This document shows, piece after piece, positions 12,882 to 19,514 of a stretch of DNA of 21,581 nt (position 1 is the stretch's first letter; every line of letters starts with the position of its first letter). Origin of the DNA: JALSIF01 sp026981635 [NCBI: bacterium] (lineage in GTDB: Bacteria > 4484-113 > JALSIF01); the NCBI GenBank assembly GCA_026981635.1, contig JALSIF010000115.1:1-21581 (forward strand). Direction: 5' to 3'. The translations under genes were made by a program, and so were the position numbers. A model generated the notes under the pieces. The model did not search any database and was not told the DNA's origin. It saw nothing but the letters and a program-made list of their open reading frames with translations.

Positions 12882-15587
12882 ATGGTGAGGATCACCCAAA
12901 ACCTGCTCAGCGACAACTTCCTCCTCAATGTCCGGCTGATCAACCAACGGCTGGCCAGGCTTCTAGATCAGACCTCTACTGGGCTCAAGTTTCGCAAGCC
13001 CTCCGACGACCCGGCCGGGGTGGCAACCAGCATGGTGCTCTCCCGCGAGATCGCCTTCCTGGACCAGTTTGAGCGCAACATCAACGACGGCAAAAACCAG
13101 CTCAGCTTCCTAGAGAGCAATCTCTCCAACCTAAACAACCTGGTTCAGCGGGCCAGGGAGCTGGCGGTGCAAGGGGCAAGCGACACCCTGAGCGACGCTG
13201 ACCGGCGTGCCCTGAGCCTAGAGATAGATCAGATCCTGGAGCAGGTGGCGGTGCTCTCCAACGACCAGTTTGCTGGTCGCTATGCCTATGGGGGCTTTAG
13301 GACCCTGACCGAGCCCTTCACCATCAACCGGGACACGGCAGACGGCAAGATCTCCAGCCTCTTCTACCGGGGGGACATGGGGGAGATTATGCGGCGGGTA
13401 AGCCAGGGGAGCCTCCTGGATGTGAACCTTACTGGTAAGGAGGTTTTCCTGGGCACCACGTATACCCTGACCGGCCGGGAAGTGGCCACCGATAAGGAGC
13501 TTGGCTACCTGGGTACGGTGGAGATCAACGGGGTGGCGATAAACGTTGACCCGTCCGACCGACTGAGCGACATCCGGGACAAGATCAACCGGGCAGGTGC
13601 TGGAGTCTTTGCCTCCATCACCGAGACGGGCAGGCTGGTTTTGGAATCACTGGACTCAAGTCGTGAAATTGAGCTTCGTGACCTAACCGGAACGGTACTG
13701 GATGACCTGGAGCTCATCCCCCGGGGGGCCTTCAACATCGCGGTGACCCCACCGGCCCTGCCCCTGGTTGACTCGACTGGAGCCATCAAGACGGGAAGCC
13801 CAGTTACCGTTCCCCTCACCATTGACGCCACCAACGACCGGCTGGTGATCCAGCTTTCCGGGCCGGCCAACGACGGCATCTCTGAGGCCAAGAGCCTAAT
13901 CCTTACCCACGGTACCTACGCCACGGTGGCGGATCTGGTGGCAGAGATACAGGCCAGGGCGGACGCCGCCTTCGGCGAGGGGAAGCTGGTGGTGCGGGAG
14001 AATGCGGGCGCCATTGAGCTGGAGACGGGGGCCACCGGCTCGGCGGTGCTCCCCATCCACCTGGTGGTGGGCGGGCAGGACGACCTGGGGGCGGCTGACA
14101 CCGCCTCAGTGGATCTGGGACTAACGGTGGCGGGGGGGCCGGAGCAGGCCGATGTGGGGGGAACCGACGGCAACGACAAGTTCACCATTGACCTGGGCCC
14201 CAGCGCCACCCTGGAGGGAAACGATCCCCTTCCCCAGATCATTGACATAGATGCCAGCCTGGTGGGCTCCACCGACGATCTGGTGGCAAACATCAACGAC
14301 AAGATCCGCCAGATCCCCGAGCTGGTGGGGCAGGTAAGGGCGGTCAACTTCAATGGCCGGCTGATGATTGAGACGATAAAGACCGGCGAGGAGGTCAAGG
14401 CCGACGACCTGGTACTGGCTGACGAGACCCCAGGAACCCTTGCCGCCCTGGGAATCCTTACCACCCAAACGCCGCCCCAGGTGGTGGGGACCCTCACCTT
14501 CCCGCCCGGCACCACCGTCACCGCCACCAACAACGAGTTTTCCATAGACATCGGCGCGCGCATCTCCAAGGACGGCACCAACCCGCCCCCCCAGACCATC
14601 GCCATCACCCCCGGCACCTACACCACCATCGCCAGCATCGTGGCGGAGATCAATGCGCGCATCGCCGAAAACCCCATCCTCTTTGGTCAGGTGGAGGCGG
14701 TGGCGGGGCCCTCAAACGAGATAATCATCCGCGCCACCCGCCAGGGTAGCCGCTACCAGGAGGATCAGCTCACCCTGGCCGATGTGGAACCGGGCACCCT
14801 GGCCAACCTGGGGCTGGACCAGCCCACCGACCCGGGTGGGGGAACCTCGCCGGGGATTGGTCGGGTAAAGCAGCCTGACAACCTGATCAAGACTCTGATT
14901 GACCTGCGCGACGACCTGAGGAACTCGGCGGGGCCGGACACCCGATTGGTGGATGCAGCTGGGCCCGATGGAACACCGCTGAATATCTTCCCCGAGGATG
15001 TGCTCACCCTGGAAGCGGCGGGCAACACCCGCACCATCGTGCTCAGCTCCTTCTTTACCCTGAAGGACCTGGCCCGGGAGCTGGAGGACCTGATCGGCCT
15101 GGGGGTGAAGGTGGAGGTCACCGCCGACGGGGCGATCCGCATCCGCAACCCCCAGGGGGCGACGGTGCCCAATATCCGGGTCAGCCTTACCAACCGCTTT
15201 GGGCAGCCCAACCAGGCCTTCAACCAGATGTTTGACGGCACCATCAACGGCGACCTGCTCCCCGGCCAGACCCGCACCTCGGAGATGTTTACCGACCCGG
15301 AGCGCTTCAAGGAGATCGGCACCACCCGCCTAAGGCAGCTCAGTCGCCGGCTGGAGGAGGTGGTCAACTTCCGCTCCATCGTCGGCTCGCGGGACAATCG
15401 GGCAGAGGCAGCCCTGACCCAGCTTGACACCTTCCGGCTTCGGCTCAGGGAGGTGAAGCTCAACAACGATTCGGTGGACATGGCAGAGACTATCACCGAG
15501 CTTAAGGAGGTGGAAAACATCCTCCGCGCCACCCTGGCAGTGGGAGCACGCATCATCCAGCCCAGCCTGCTTGACTTCCTGCGCTAA
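12882..15587 (+). CDS. flgL: Hook-filament junction protein FlgL (HAP3), greatly enlarged
   Basis: A 901-residue FlgL, about three times the usual length of near 300. The N-terminal axial domain is normal: MVRITQNLLSDNFLLNVRLI, STGLKFRKPSDDPAGVA, INDGKNQLSFLESNLSNLNN, SNDQFAGRYAYGGFRT. So is the C-terminal domain: RLRLREVKLNNDSVDMAETI, ELKEVENILRATLAVGARII, then QPSLLDFLR. Between them about 560 residues hold five related modules (see the repeat entry). Module 5 is inserted after the spoke-helix-like NLIKTLIDLRDDLRNS (667-682). The insert probably forms a large outward-facing domain at the hook-filament junction. The reading frame is uninterrupted and codon use looks like the neighbours, so this is not an obvious recent insertion. 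It starts 12 bp after flgK. Confidence 0.93.
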   Translation: MVRITQNLLSDNFLLNVRLINQRLARLLDQTSTGLKFRKPSDDPAGVATSMVLSREIAFLDQFERNINDGKNQLSFLESNLSNLNNLVQRARELAVQGASDTLSDADRRALSLEIDQILEQVAVLSNDQFAGRYAYGGFRTLTEPFTINRDTADGKISSLFYRGDMGEIMRRVSQGSLLDVNLTGKEVFLGTTYTLTGREVATDKELGYLGTVEINGVAINVDPSDRLSDIRDKINRAGAGVFASITETGRLVLESLDSSREIELRDLTGTVLDDLELIPRGAFNIAVTPPALPLVDSTGAIKTGSPVTVPLTIDATNDRLVIQLSGPANDGISEAKSLILTHGTYATVADLVAEIQARADAAFGEGKLVVRENAGAIELETGATGSAVLPIHLVVGGQDDLGAADTASVDLGLTVAGGPEQADVGGTDGNDKFTIDLGPSATLEGNDPLPQIIDIDASLVGSTDDLVANINDKIRQIPELVGQVRAVNFNGRLMIETIKTGEEVKADDLVLADETPGTLAALGILTTQTPPQVVGTLTFPPGTTVTATNNEFSIDIGARISKDGTNPPPQTIAITPGTYTTIASIVAEINARIAENPILFGQVEAVAGPSNEIIIRATRQGSRYQEDQLTLADVEPGTLANLGLDQPTDPGGGTSPGIGRVKQPDNLIKTLIDLRDDLRNSAGPDTRLVDAAGPDGTPLNIFPEDVLTLEAAGNTRTIVLSSFFTLKDLARELEDLIGLGVKVEVTADGAIRIRNPQGATVPNIRVSLTNRFGQPNQAFNQMFDGTINGDLLPGQTRTSEMFTDPERFKEIGTTRLRQLSRRLEEVVNFRSIVGSRDNRAEAALTQLDTFRLRLREVKLNNDSVDMAETITELKEVENILRATLAVGARIIQPSLLDFLR
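13509..15197 (+). repeat. Five repeated flagellin-hook-IN-like modules within FlgL
   Basis: Protein-level repeats at residues about 210-278, 319-414, 431-525, 549-645 and 703-772. Each has a first strand (VEINGVAINV, DRLVIQL, DKFTIDL, NEFSIDI, DVLTLEA), then a threonine- or serine-initiated helix (RLSDIRDKINRAG, TVADLVAEIQARA, STDDLVANINDKI, TIASIVAEINARI, TLKDLARELEDLI), then strands (GRLVLES, GAIELET, GRLMIET, NEIIIRA, GAIRIRN). Modules 2-4 end in xLGL or ALGI; modules 3 and 4 share PGTLAxLGx. The layout matches the flagellin hook IN motif. The DNA repeats are diverged. Confidence 0.75.
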
Positions 15588-15595
15588 CCGGGGGG

Positions 15596-15622
15596 CAAAG
15601 TAGGCGATAGTGCTGCCGATAA
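15596..15622 (+). promoter_or_regulatory. Sigma-28 (FliA)-like promoter for the DUF6470-like gene and fliW
   Basis: CAAAGTAG at 15596-15603, an 11-bp spacer, then a perfect GCCGATAA at 15615-15622. The -35 half shares the AAAGT core (5/8) and the spacing is exact. It lies in the 56-bp gap after flgL, giving a 5' end near 15630 and a short leader containing AGGCAGG before the GTG at 15644. This is the best sigma-28 site in the window. Confidence 0.68.
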
Positions 15623-15643
15623 CTTGATGATGAGGCAGGCAAA

Positions 15644-16045
15644 GTGAGAATACCGGGGCAGTCAGTTGCTGGTGCACTCGGACTTGTGGAGGGGCTAAAT
15701 GGCCGCTTCTCACCCCTTTATGCTGACCGTGCTCCCCGTCGCCCCACCATCCGGCTGGACATGACCACCCAGCGGGCCGAGATGGGCTATCTGAAGCCAG
15801 TTGCCCTGGCGAGGGATTTTGGTGAACTATCCCGCCAGCGGGGTCTGGAAGGGATTGGCCGTACCGCTGAGGAGGGGGACTTTCTCTCCCGCATTGAGGA
15901 CTATGGGGATGCCCGGGAGAGAGTCGCTCAGCTCGGCCTTCGCATCTATCAGCTAATTGAGCGGGAGTTCAATGTGGGGCTTATGCCGAGGAGTCGGGTG
16001 CGGGCGGAGTTTCCCCTCCGCGGGCCGATGGAGATCGTGGTCTAG
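15644..16045 (+). CDS. DUF6470-like (YviE-type) protein of the flagellar cluster
   Basis: A 133-residue protein between flgL and fliW, the position held by yviE (DUF6470) in Bacillus. The resemblance rests on an IRLDMTTQRAEMGY strand block, FGELSRQRGLEGIGRTAEEG then DFLSRIEDYGD, and the closing FNVGLMPRSRVRAEF with MEIVV, which follow the family pattern of beta repeats, a LExIxRxAxEGDxLxRIE helix and a final beta segment. It is shorter than Bacillus YviE, mostly at the N-terminal beta region. Function in the family is unknown. The GTG start follows AGGCAGG and a sigma-28-like promoter. The stop overlaps the Shine-Dalgarno of fliW, so the two are coupled. Confidence 0.72.
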   Translation: MRIPGQSVAGALGLVEGLNGRFSPLYADRAPRRPTIRLDMTTQRAEMGYLKPVALARDFGELSRQRGLEGIGRTAEEGDFLSRIEDYGDARERVAQLGLRIYQLIEREFNVGLMPRSRVRAEFPLRGPMEIVV

Positions 16046-16049
16046 GAGG
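16044..16049 (+). promoter_or_regulatory. Shine-Dalgarno that decides the fliW start
   Basis: AGGAGG lies 5 bp before the GTG at 16055 and overlaps the upstream stop codon (TAG 16043-16045). The in-frame GTG at 16049 overlaps this element and is too close to be the start. Confidence 0.75.
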
Positions 16050-16054
16050 TGTGG

Positions 16055-16513
16055 GTGAAGCAGTTTGAGAGCCAGCGGCTGGGCCTGATTGAGTTCCGGG
16101 AGGAGGATGTGATCACCTTCCCCCACGGACTGATCGGCTTTGCCAGCCTAAACCGCTTCGTGCTGGTGAGTGACCCCCGCCTCACCCCCTTCCTCTGGCT
16201 CCAGTCACTGGATGACCCGGCGGTCTGCTTTCTGGTGGTCAACCCCTTCCTCATCTTTCCCGACTACGAGATTGATACTGAGCTAGACCCCGCCCTGAGA
16301 AATGAGATCGGGGCGGTGGAGGAGCTTGAGGTGCTGACCATCGTCACGGTGGCGGAGGAGTTTTCCGACAGCACGGTAAACCTGCTGGGGCCGCTGATTA
16401 TCAACCGCAAGCGGCGGCTGGGTTTTCAGATTGCCCTTACCGACTCAAACTATTGCACCCGCCACCCCCTGTTTAGCCAGGCTAGCCCAGAAGGCTCCCG
16501 CCAGGCGGTATAG
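16055..16513 (+). CDS. fliW: Flagellar assembly factor FliW
   Basis: A 152-residue FliW. In Bacillus FliW binds flagellin and, when free, binds CsrA to relieve repression of flagellin translation. Family blocks are seen throughout: EEDVITFPHGLIGFASLNRF near the N-terminus, PFLWLQSLDDPAVCFLVVNP in the middle, FPDYEIDTELDP, VLTIVTVAEEFSDSTVNLLG with PLIINRKRRLGFQIAL, and the final YCTRHPLF. The GTG at 16055 is chosen from the Shine-Dalgarno spacing. Unlike the common fliW-csrA order, no csrA follows; the next gene is a convergent transporter 7 bp away. Flagellin is also not in the window. It is probably transcribed with the DUF6470-like gene from the sigma-28-like promoter. Confidence 0.94.
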   Translation: MKQFESQRLGLIEFREEDVITFPHGLIGFASLNRFVLVSDPRLTPFLWLQSLDDPAVCFLVVNPFLIFPDYEIDTELDPALRNEIGAVEELEVLTIVTVAEEFSDSTVNLLGPLIINRKRRLGFQIALTDSNYCTRHPLFSQASPEGSRQAV

Positions 16514-16520
16514 CTTCGTC

Positions 16521-17846
16521 CTAGCCCGCACTCCCCAGCGCAGGACGCCGGACGGGGCGGCGGACGTCCAGGTGGCGGAAGCCCAGCCAGAAGATGGCAA
16601 TGCCCAGGGGATAGAGCAGGGCGGTAGCCAGGAAGGGAGCCACGTAGTTGAAGGCCTCAATGGTGTAGCCCCAGAGGGTGGCGGTCTCATAGCCCGCCCG
16701 GCCGATCTCCTCAATCAGCCAGCCCCCCACCACGACACCCAGGGAGCGCCCCAGGGGAAAGAGGGCGGTCTGGAAGGAGACCACGTTTATCCGCTGGTGC
16801 TCGGGGAAGGTGGTCATGAGGAAGTTGGAGGTGACCGGGTGGACCATGTTCATCAGGCTGTCGCGGAGGACAAAGCTGGCTCCCACGATCCACAGCTGGT
16901 GGGGAAGGGCGATGCCAAAGATAAAGGGAACCGAGAGGGCCTGGCAGAAGGCCACCGTCCCCACCAGTCCCAGACGCCTGACCAGGGGTGGGGTGGCCAA
17001 GGTGGAGAGGCCCATCACCAGGGTGGATAGGCCGCGGATGAAGCCGATGGCCGTCTCTCCCGCCAGCAGGCGGATCTTGAGGAAGAGGGGGAAGAAGGGG
17101 ATCATGAAGCCACTGCCCAGCCCTACGGTCAGGTCATAGACGGCGAGCACCCAGATGCGCCGGTCCCGGAAGAGTTCGCCCAGGTTTTTTCGGAACACTC
17201 CCCTCACGTAGGGAGAAGGGGTGCCCTTGGTGTCGGGCAGGCGGGCCAGGAGGTAGATGGCGTAGAGGTTGGTGGCGGTAAAGGCAAGCAGGCTTACGGT
17301 GTAGGAGCTTAGGGAACCCATGCCGGCGAAGCGGATAAGGCCCTCGGCCAGGGCGCCCGAGGCCATGGCCCCTACCACGAAGCCGCCAATCCTCACCGAA
17401 TTGGTGAGGGGAAAGAGGTAGTCCCGCTCCTCCTCCCGGCTGGCATAGTCGGCGATGAAGGGGTCAACGTTGATGCTTAGGGCGGTGTGGGCCATGCCGG
17501 CTACTGCCGAGGAGATGATCAGCAGCCAGGGACCAAACAGGGGAGTCCCCGCCGCCAGCACCAGGGTCACGATGGAGACGAGCAGGACAACGCTGGCGGC
17601 AAGCATCACCGGTTTCCTGCCTAGGCGGCGACAGAGCCAGGCGGCGGGGAAGGAGAATACCCCGCCGGCAAAGAGGAAGCCACCGATGACCAGGCCGATT
17701 ACCGCTTCGTCCCTCCCCCCCTGCTTGATGAGCAGGGCCTCCAGGGTCATCAGCGCCCCCTGGGTGAGGGACCAGAGGCCGATGATGGCAATCAGTCCCT
17801 TGAGGGCGGGGTGGGCCCGAGTGAGTTGAATTGCGTAGGTTTTCAT
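16521..17846 (-). CDS. Major facilitator superfamily transporter
   Basis: A 441-residue integral membrane protein with about 12 hydrophobic segments and an MFS layout. The loop after helix 2 holds AAWLCRRLGRKPVMLAAS, a version of the family GxxxDRxGRR signature. A long cytoplasmic loop near the middle (LPDTKGTPSPYVRGVFRKN) separates the two six-helix halves, and the second half repeats the signature as TPPLVRRLGLVGT. HTALSINVDPFIADYASREE after helix 4 holds acidic residues in the membrane region. The substrate cannot be predicted, although the pattern resembles drug-efflux type MFS proteins. It is convergent with fliW (7-bp gap) and lies 60 bp downstream of the acyltransferase on the same strand; that gap shows no clear Shine-Dalgarno or -10 box. 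Confidence 0.88.
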   Translation of the reverse strand: MKTYAIQLTRAHPALKGLIAIIGLWSLTQGALMTLEALLIKQGGRDEAVIGLVIGGFLFAGGVFSFPAAWLCRRLGRKPVMLAASVVLLVSIVTLVLAAGTPLFGPWLLIISSAVAGMAHTALSINVDPFIADYASREEERDYLFPLTNSVRIGGFVVGAMASGALAEGLIRFAGMGSLSSYTVSLLAFTATNLYAIYLLARLPDTKGTPSPYVRGVFRKNLGELFRDRRIWVLAVYDLTVGLGSGFMIPFFPLFLKIRLLAGETAIGFIRGLSTLVMGLSTLATPPLVRRLGLVGTVAFCQALSVPFIFGIALPHQLWIVGASFVLRDSLMNMVHPVTSNFLMTTFPEHQRINVVSFQTALFPLGRSLGVVVGGWLIEEIGRAGYETATLWGYTIEAFNYVAPFLATALLYPLGIAIFWLGFRHLDVRRPVRRPALGSAG

Positions 17847-17906
17847 CTGCCAGCCTGGTTGGGTCGTATTTGGTTACCCAGAAGGTAAGGATATATCTAC
17901 CGGAAC

Positions 17907-18755
17907 CTAGCCCTCCTCCTTTTCCTCAGGTTGGGGAATGAACTTGGCCCGGGGGAAGAGGGCGCGAATCAGCGCGGCCTCGGCGGGGTGGCCCCGCTTG
18001 AGGTAAATACGCCGGTCAAGGTCAAAGATAACCTCTCCTTCGGCCTCGGCCTCCTTCAGCCTCCCCTGCTGGGGCTGGAAGCGGTAGGCCCTGCCGCCGG
18101 CGAGGAAGCGGATCTCATCCCAGGGAAGCTCCTTCGGGGCATGGCGGGAGAGGAGCTCCTCCATGAGGGAAAGCCTTTCCTCAGGGGTTAGCTCCCGGAA
18201 GGGGGGCCCCCCCAAGCGGTCGGTAAGGTCTTCGGCTGGGATCCCGCCAAAGATGCGGTTTGAGGGCACCTCCCGGGTGACCACCGCACCGGCCAGGATG
18301 AGGGCCCGCTCTCCCACCCCGGCGGCAACCTGTGCCCCCACTCCGATCCAGGCGTCGTCGTCCACCGTGAGGGGCCACTTCTTATCAAAGCGGCAGCCGG
18401 CAATGAGGTCTCCACCGGTGAAGTGGGTCCACAGGGAGGCGGCGGTGGAGATGACCACGTTGTTGCCGATTATTAGCTGGTCGGTGCAGTTGAGCACCAC
18501 CTGCTCGCCGATCCAGGTGTTGTGGCCAATCTTTGTTCCCTGGTAGCCGTAGATGGTGGTTCCCCGGTGGATACGTACGTGGTCGCCGATTAAAAGCTTG
18601 CGGCAGCGCACCCTTACCCCATGGTCAATGAAGCTGTAGTCCCCCACCACCAGCTCTTCCAGGGGGCCATCTATGCCAGCCAGATCTGCCCCTTCATCTA
18701 TGTGGGCGGTGGGGGAGATGGCCGCTTCCTCTGCCGCGATGCGGGGGGGCACCAT
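17907..18755 (-). CDS. Left-handed beta-helix (hexapeptide repeat) acyltransferase
   Basis: A 282-residue protein with hexapeptide repeats spanning about residues 12-175: ISPTAHIDEGADL, LVVGDYSFIDHGVRVR, LLIGDHVRIHRGTTIYG, KIGHNTWIGEQVVLNC, LIIGNNVVISTAASLWTHF, DDDAWIGVGAQVAAGV, LILAGAVVTREVPSNRIFGG then IPAEDL. The end of this set (GAVVTREVP...GGIPA) is the standard close of CysE/LacA/NeuD-like acetyltransferases. His111 in the WTHF turn is a candidate catalytic residue. The C-terminal 100 residues are a mixed helical region with an acidic tail and no recognised domain. The acceptor is unknown; envelope sugars are common in this family. The ATG at 18755 lies in a hairpin; the adjacent GTG at 18752 is a possible alternative start. 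Confidence 0.87.
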   Translation of the reverse strand: MVPPRIAAEEAAISPTAHIDEGADLAGIDGPLEELVVGDYSFIDHGVRVRCRKLLIGDHVRIHRGTTIYGYQGTKIGHNTWIGEQVVLNCTDQLIIGNNVVISTAASLWTHFTGGDLIAGCRFDKKWPLTVDDDAWIGVGAQVAAGVGERALILAGAVVTREVPSNRIFGGIPAEDLTDRLGGPPFRELTPEERLSLMEELLSRHAPKELPWDEIRFLAGGRAYRFQPQQGRLKEAEAEGEVIFDLDRRIYLKRGHPAEAALIRALFPRAKFIPQPEEKEEG

Positions 18756-18760
18756 GCCCC
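18746..18760 (-). other. Perfect hairpin over the acyltransferase start codon
   Basis: The minus strand reads GGGGCA-TGG-TGCCCC, a 6-bp GC-rich stem with a 3-nt loop. The A of the ATG is in the stem and the TG in the loop. TAGCAT ends 6 bp before the ATG and 9 bp before the following in-frame GTG, matching the leaderless spacing seen elsewhere. It could limit initiation at the ATG, or be chance in GC-rich DNA. Confidence 0.35.
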
Positions 18761-18795
18761 TATGCTAGCCGAGAGCTGTCAAGGGGGTAGTGGCC

Positions 18796-19407
18796 CTACT
18801 TGGAAGCGGCTTCCAGGGAGATGTAGAGCTCCACCTGGTTCCCTATCCCTCCCATCATGTAGGTCATACCGAAGTCGCTGCGGCGGATGGTAAGCACACC
18901 GAAGAAGCCCACTCGCTTGGCGCCCGAGGGGTCCTGGGCCTCGCCCAGCTTTTCCACCTCCAGGGAGACCTCCTTGGTTATTCCCCTCAGGGTCAAGTTT
19001 CCGGTGACTTTTAGGTGCTTGCCTTCACTTCCCGCCACCTCCTCAACTTTGGTGCTCTCAAAGGTGATGGTGGGGTACTTTTCCACCAGGAAGAAGTCCT
19101 TTCCCCGCAGGTGGCTGTCGCGGGCCTGATTGCCGGTGTCAATGGAGGCGGCCTCCACCACCACTCTGACTGAGCTGCTGGCGGGGTTTTTGGGGTCGTA
19201 GACGATCTTGCCTGAGAATTTGTTGAAGCGGCCGAAGCTCCAGCTAATGCCCAGGTGCTTGACCCGGAAGGTGATATAGGAGTGGACCGGGTCCACCCGG
19301 TAGTCGCGGGGAGCGGCCAGGACGGGAGAGGTGGTAGAGAGCACCATCCCCACTGCCAGGGCCAGCCACCAGGGGTGGTGGAGCCAGAGGGCTTTCTTTC
19401 TCACCAT
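18796..19407 (-). CDS. YceI-family periplasmic lipocalin-like protein
   Basis: A 203-residue secreted protein of the YceI family, a beta-barrel that binds polyisoprenoid or other amphiphilic ligands. The signal peptide has a basic start (MVRKK), a hydrophobic core and likely cleavage after VLAA at residue 32. Family blocks follow in order: YRVDPVHSYITFRVKHLGIS, WSFGRFNKFSGKIVYD, SIDTGNQARDSHLRGKDFF, KYPTITFESTKVEE, LKVTGNLTLRGITKEVSLEV and VGFFGVLTIRRSDFGMTYMM. These match the canonical order, so the protein looks complete and functional. GGGAGG lies about 10 bp before the ATG. The gap to the downstream acyltransferase on the same strand is 40 bp, so co-transcription is possible. It is divergent from the SRAP gene. 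Confidence 0.95.
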   Translation of the reverse strand: MVRKKALWLHHPWWLALAVGMVLSTTSPVLAAPRDYRVDPVHSYITFRVKHLGISWSFGRFNKFSGKIVYDPKNPASSSVRVVVEAASIDTGNQARDSHLRGKDFFLVEKYPTITFESTKVEEVAGSEGKHLKVTGNLTLRGITKEVSLEVEKLGEAQDPSGAKRVGFFGVLTIRRSDFGMTYMMGGIGNQVELYISLEAASK

Positions 19408-19499
19408 TGCAGTTTTCCCTCCCTTCGGTTCCTCGCTAGGGATAGAGACTTGCCGACTGGCCTTTCTGTTCTAGGGGGGAGGGCCAGCCCAGGCAAGGC

Positions 19500-19505
19500 T
19501 ATCAT
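19500..19505 (+). promoter_or_regulatory. -10 box for a leaderless SRAP transcript
   Basis: TATCAT lies 9 bp before the GTG at 19515, and no Shine-Dalgarno precedes the start (TCCCGCA). There is no good -35 at 16-18 bp. It lies in the 107-bp divergent region between yceI-like and SRAP genes, where nothing else clear was seen. Confidence 0.45.
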
Positions 19506-19514
19506 TCCCGCAGT

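Noticed and set aside
13488-13495. ACCGATAA, a sigma-28 -10-like sequence on the plus strand.
   Set aside because: It lies deep inside flgL coding sequence, and the segment 19 bp upstream (GACCGGCC) has no -35 likeness. Two more CGATAA sequences in flgL (near 13537 and 14373) were set aside in the same way.
14764-15556. A long minus-strand open frame under the 3' part of flgL.
   Set aside because: Ser/Arg-rich composition typical of the complement of a GC-rich gene, with no start context and no family motif. FlgL on the plus strand is certain.
15588-15643. Possible small csrA or flagellin remnant between flgL and the DUF6470-like gene.
   Set aside because: The gap is 56 bp and holds only the sigma-28-like promoter and a Shine-Dalgarno. 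No coding remnant is visible.
18777-18782. Perfect TTGACA on the minus strand before the acyltransferase gene.
   Set aside because: The TAGCAT box is only 9 bp away, too short for a sigma-70 spacer, and 17 bp downstream is GC-rich with no -10 box.
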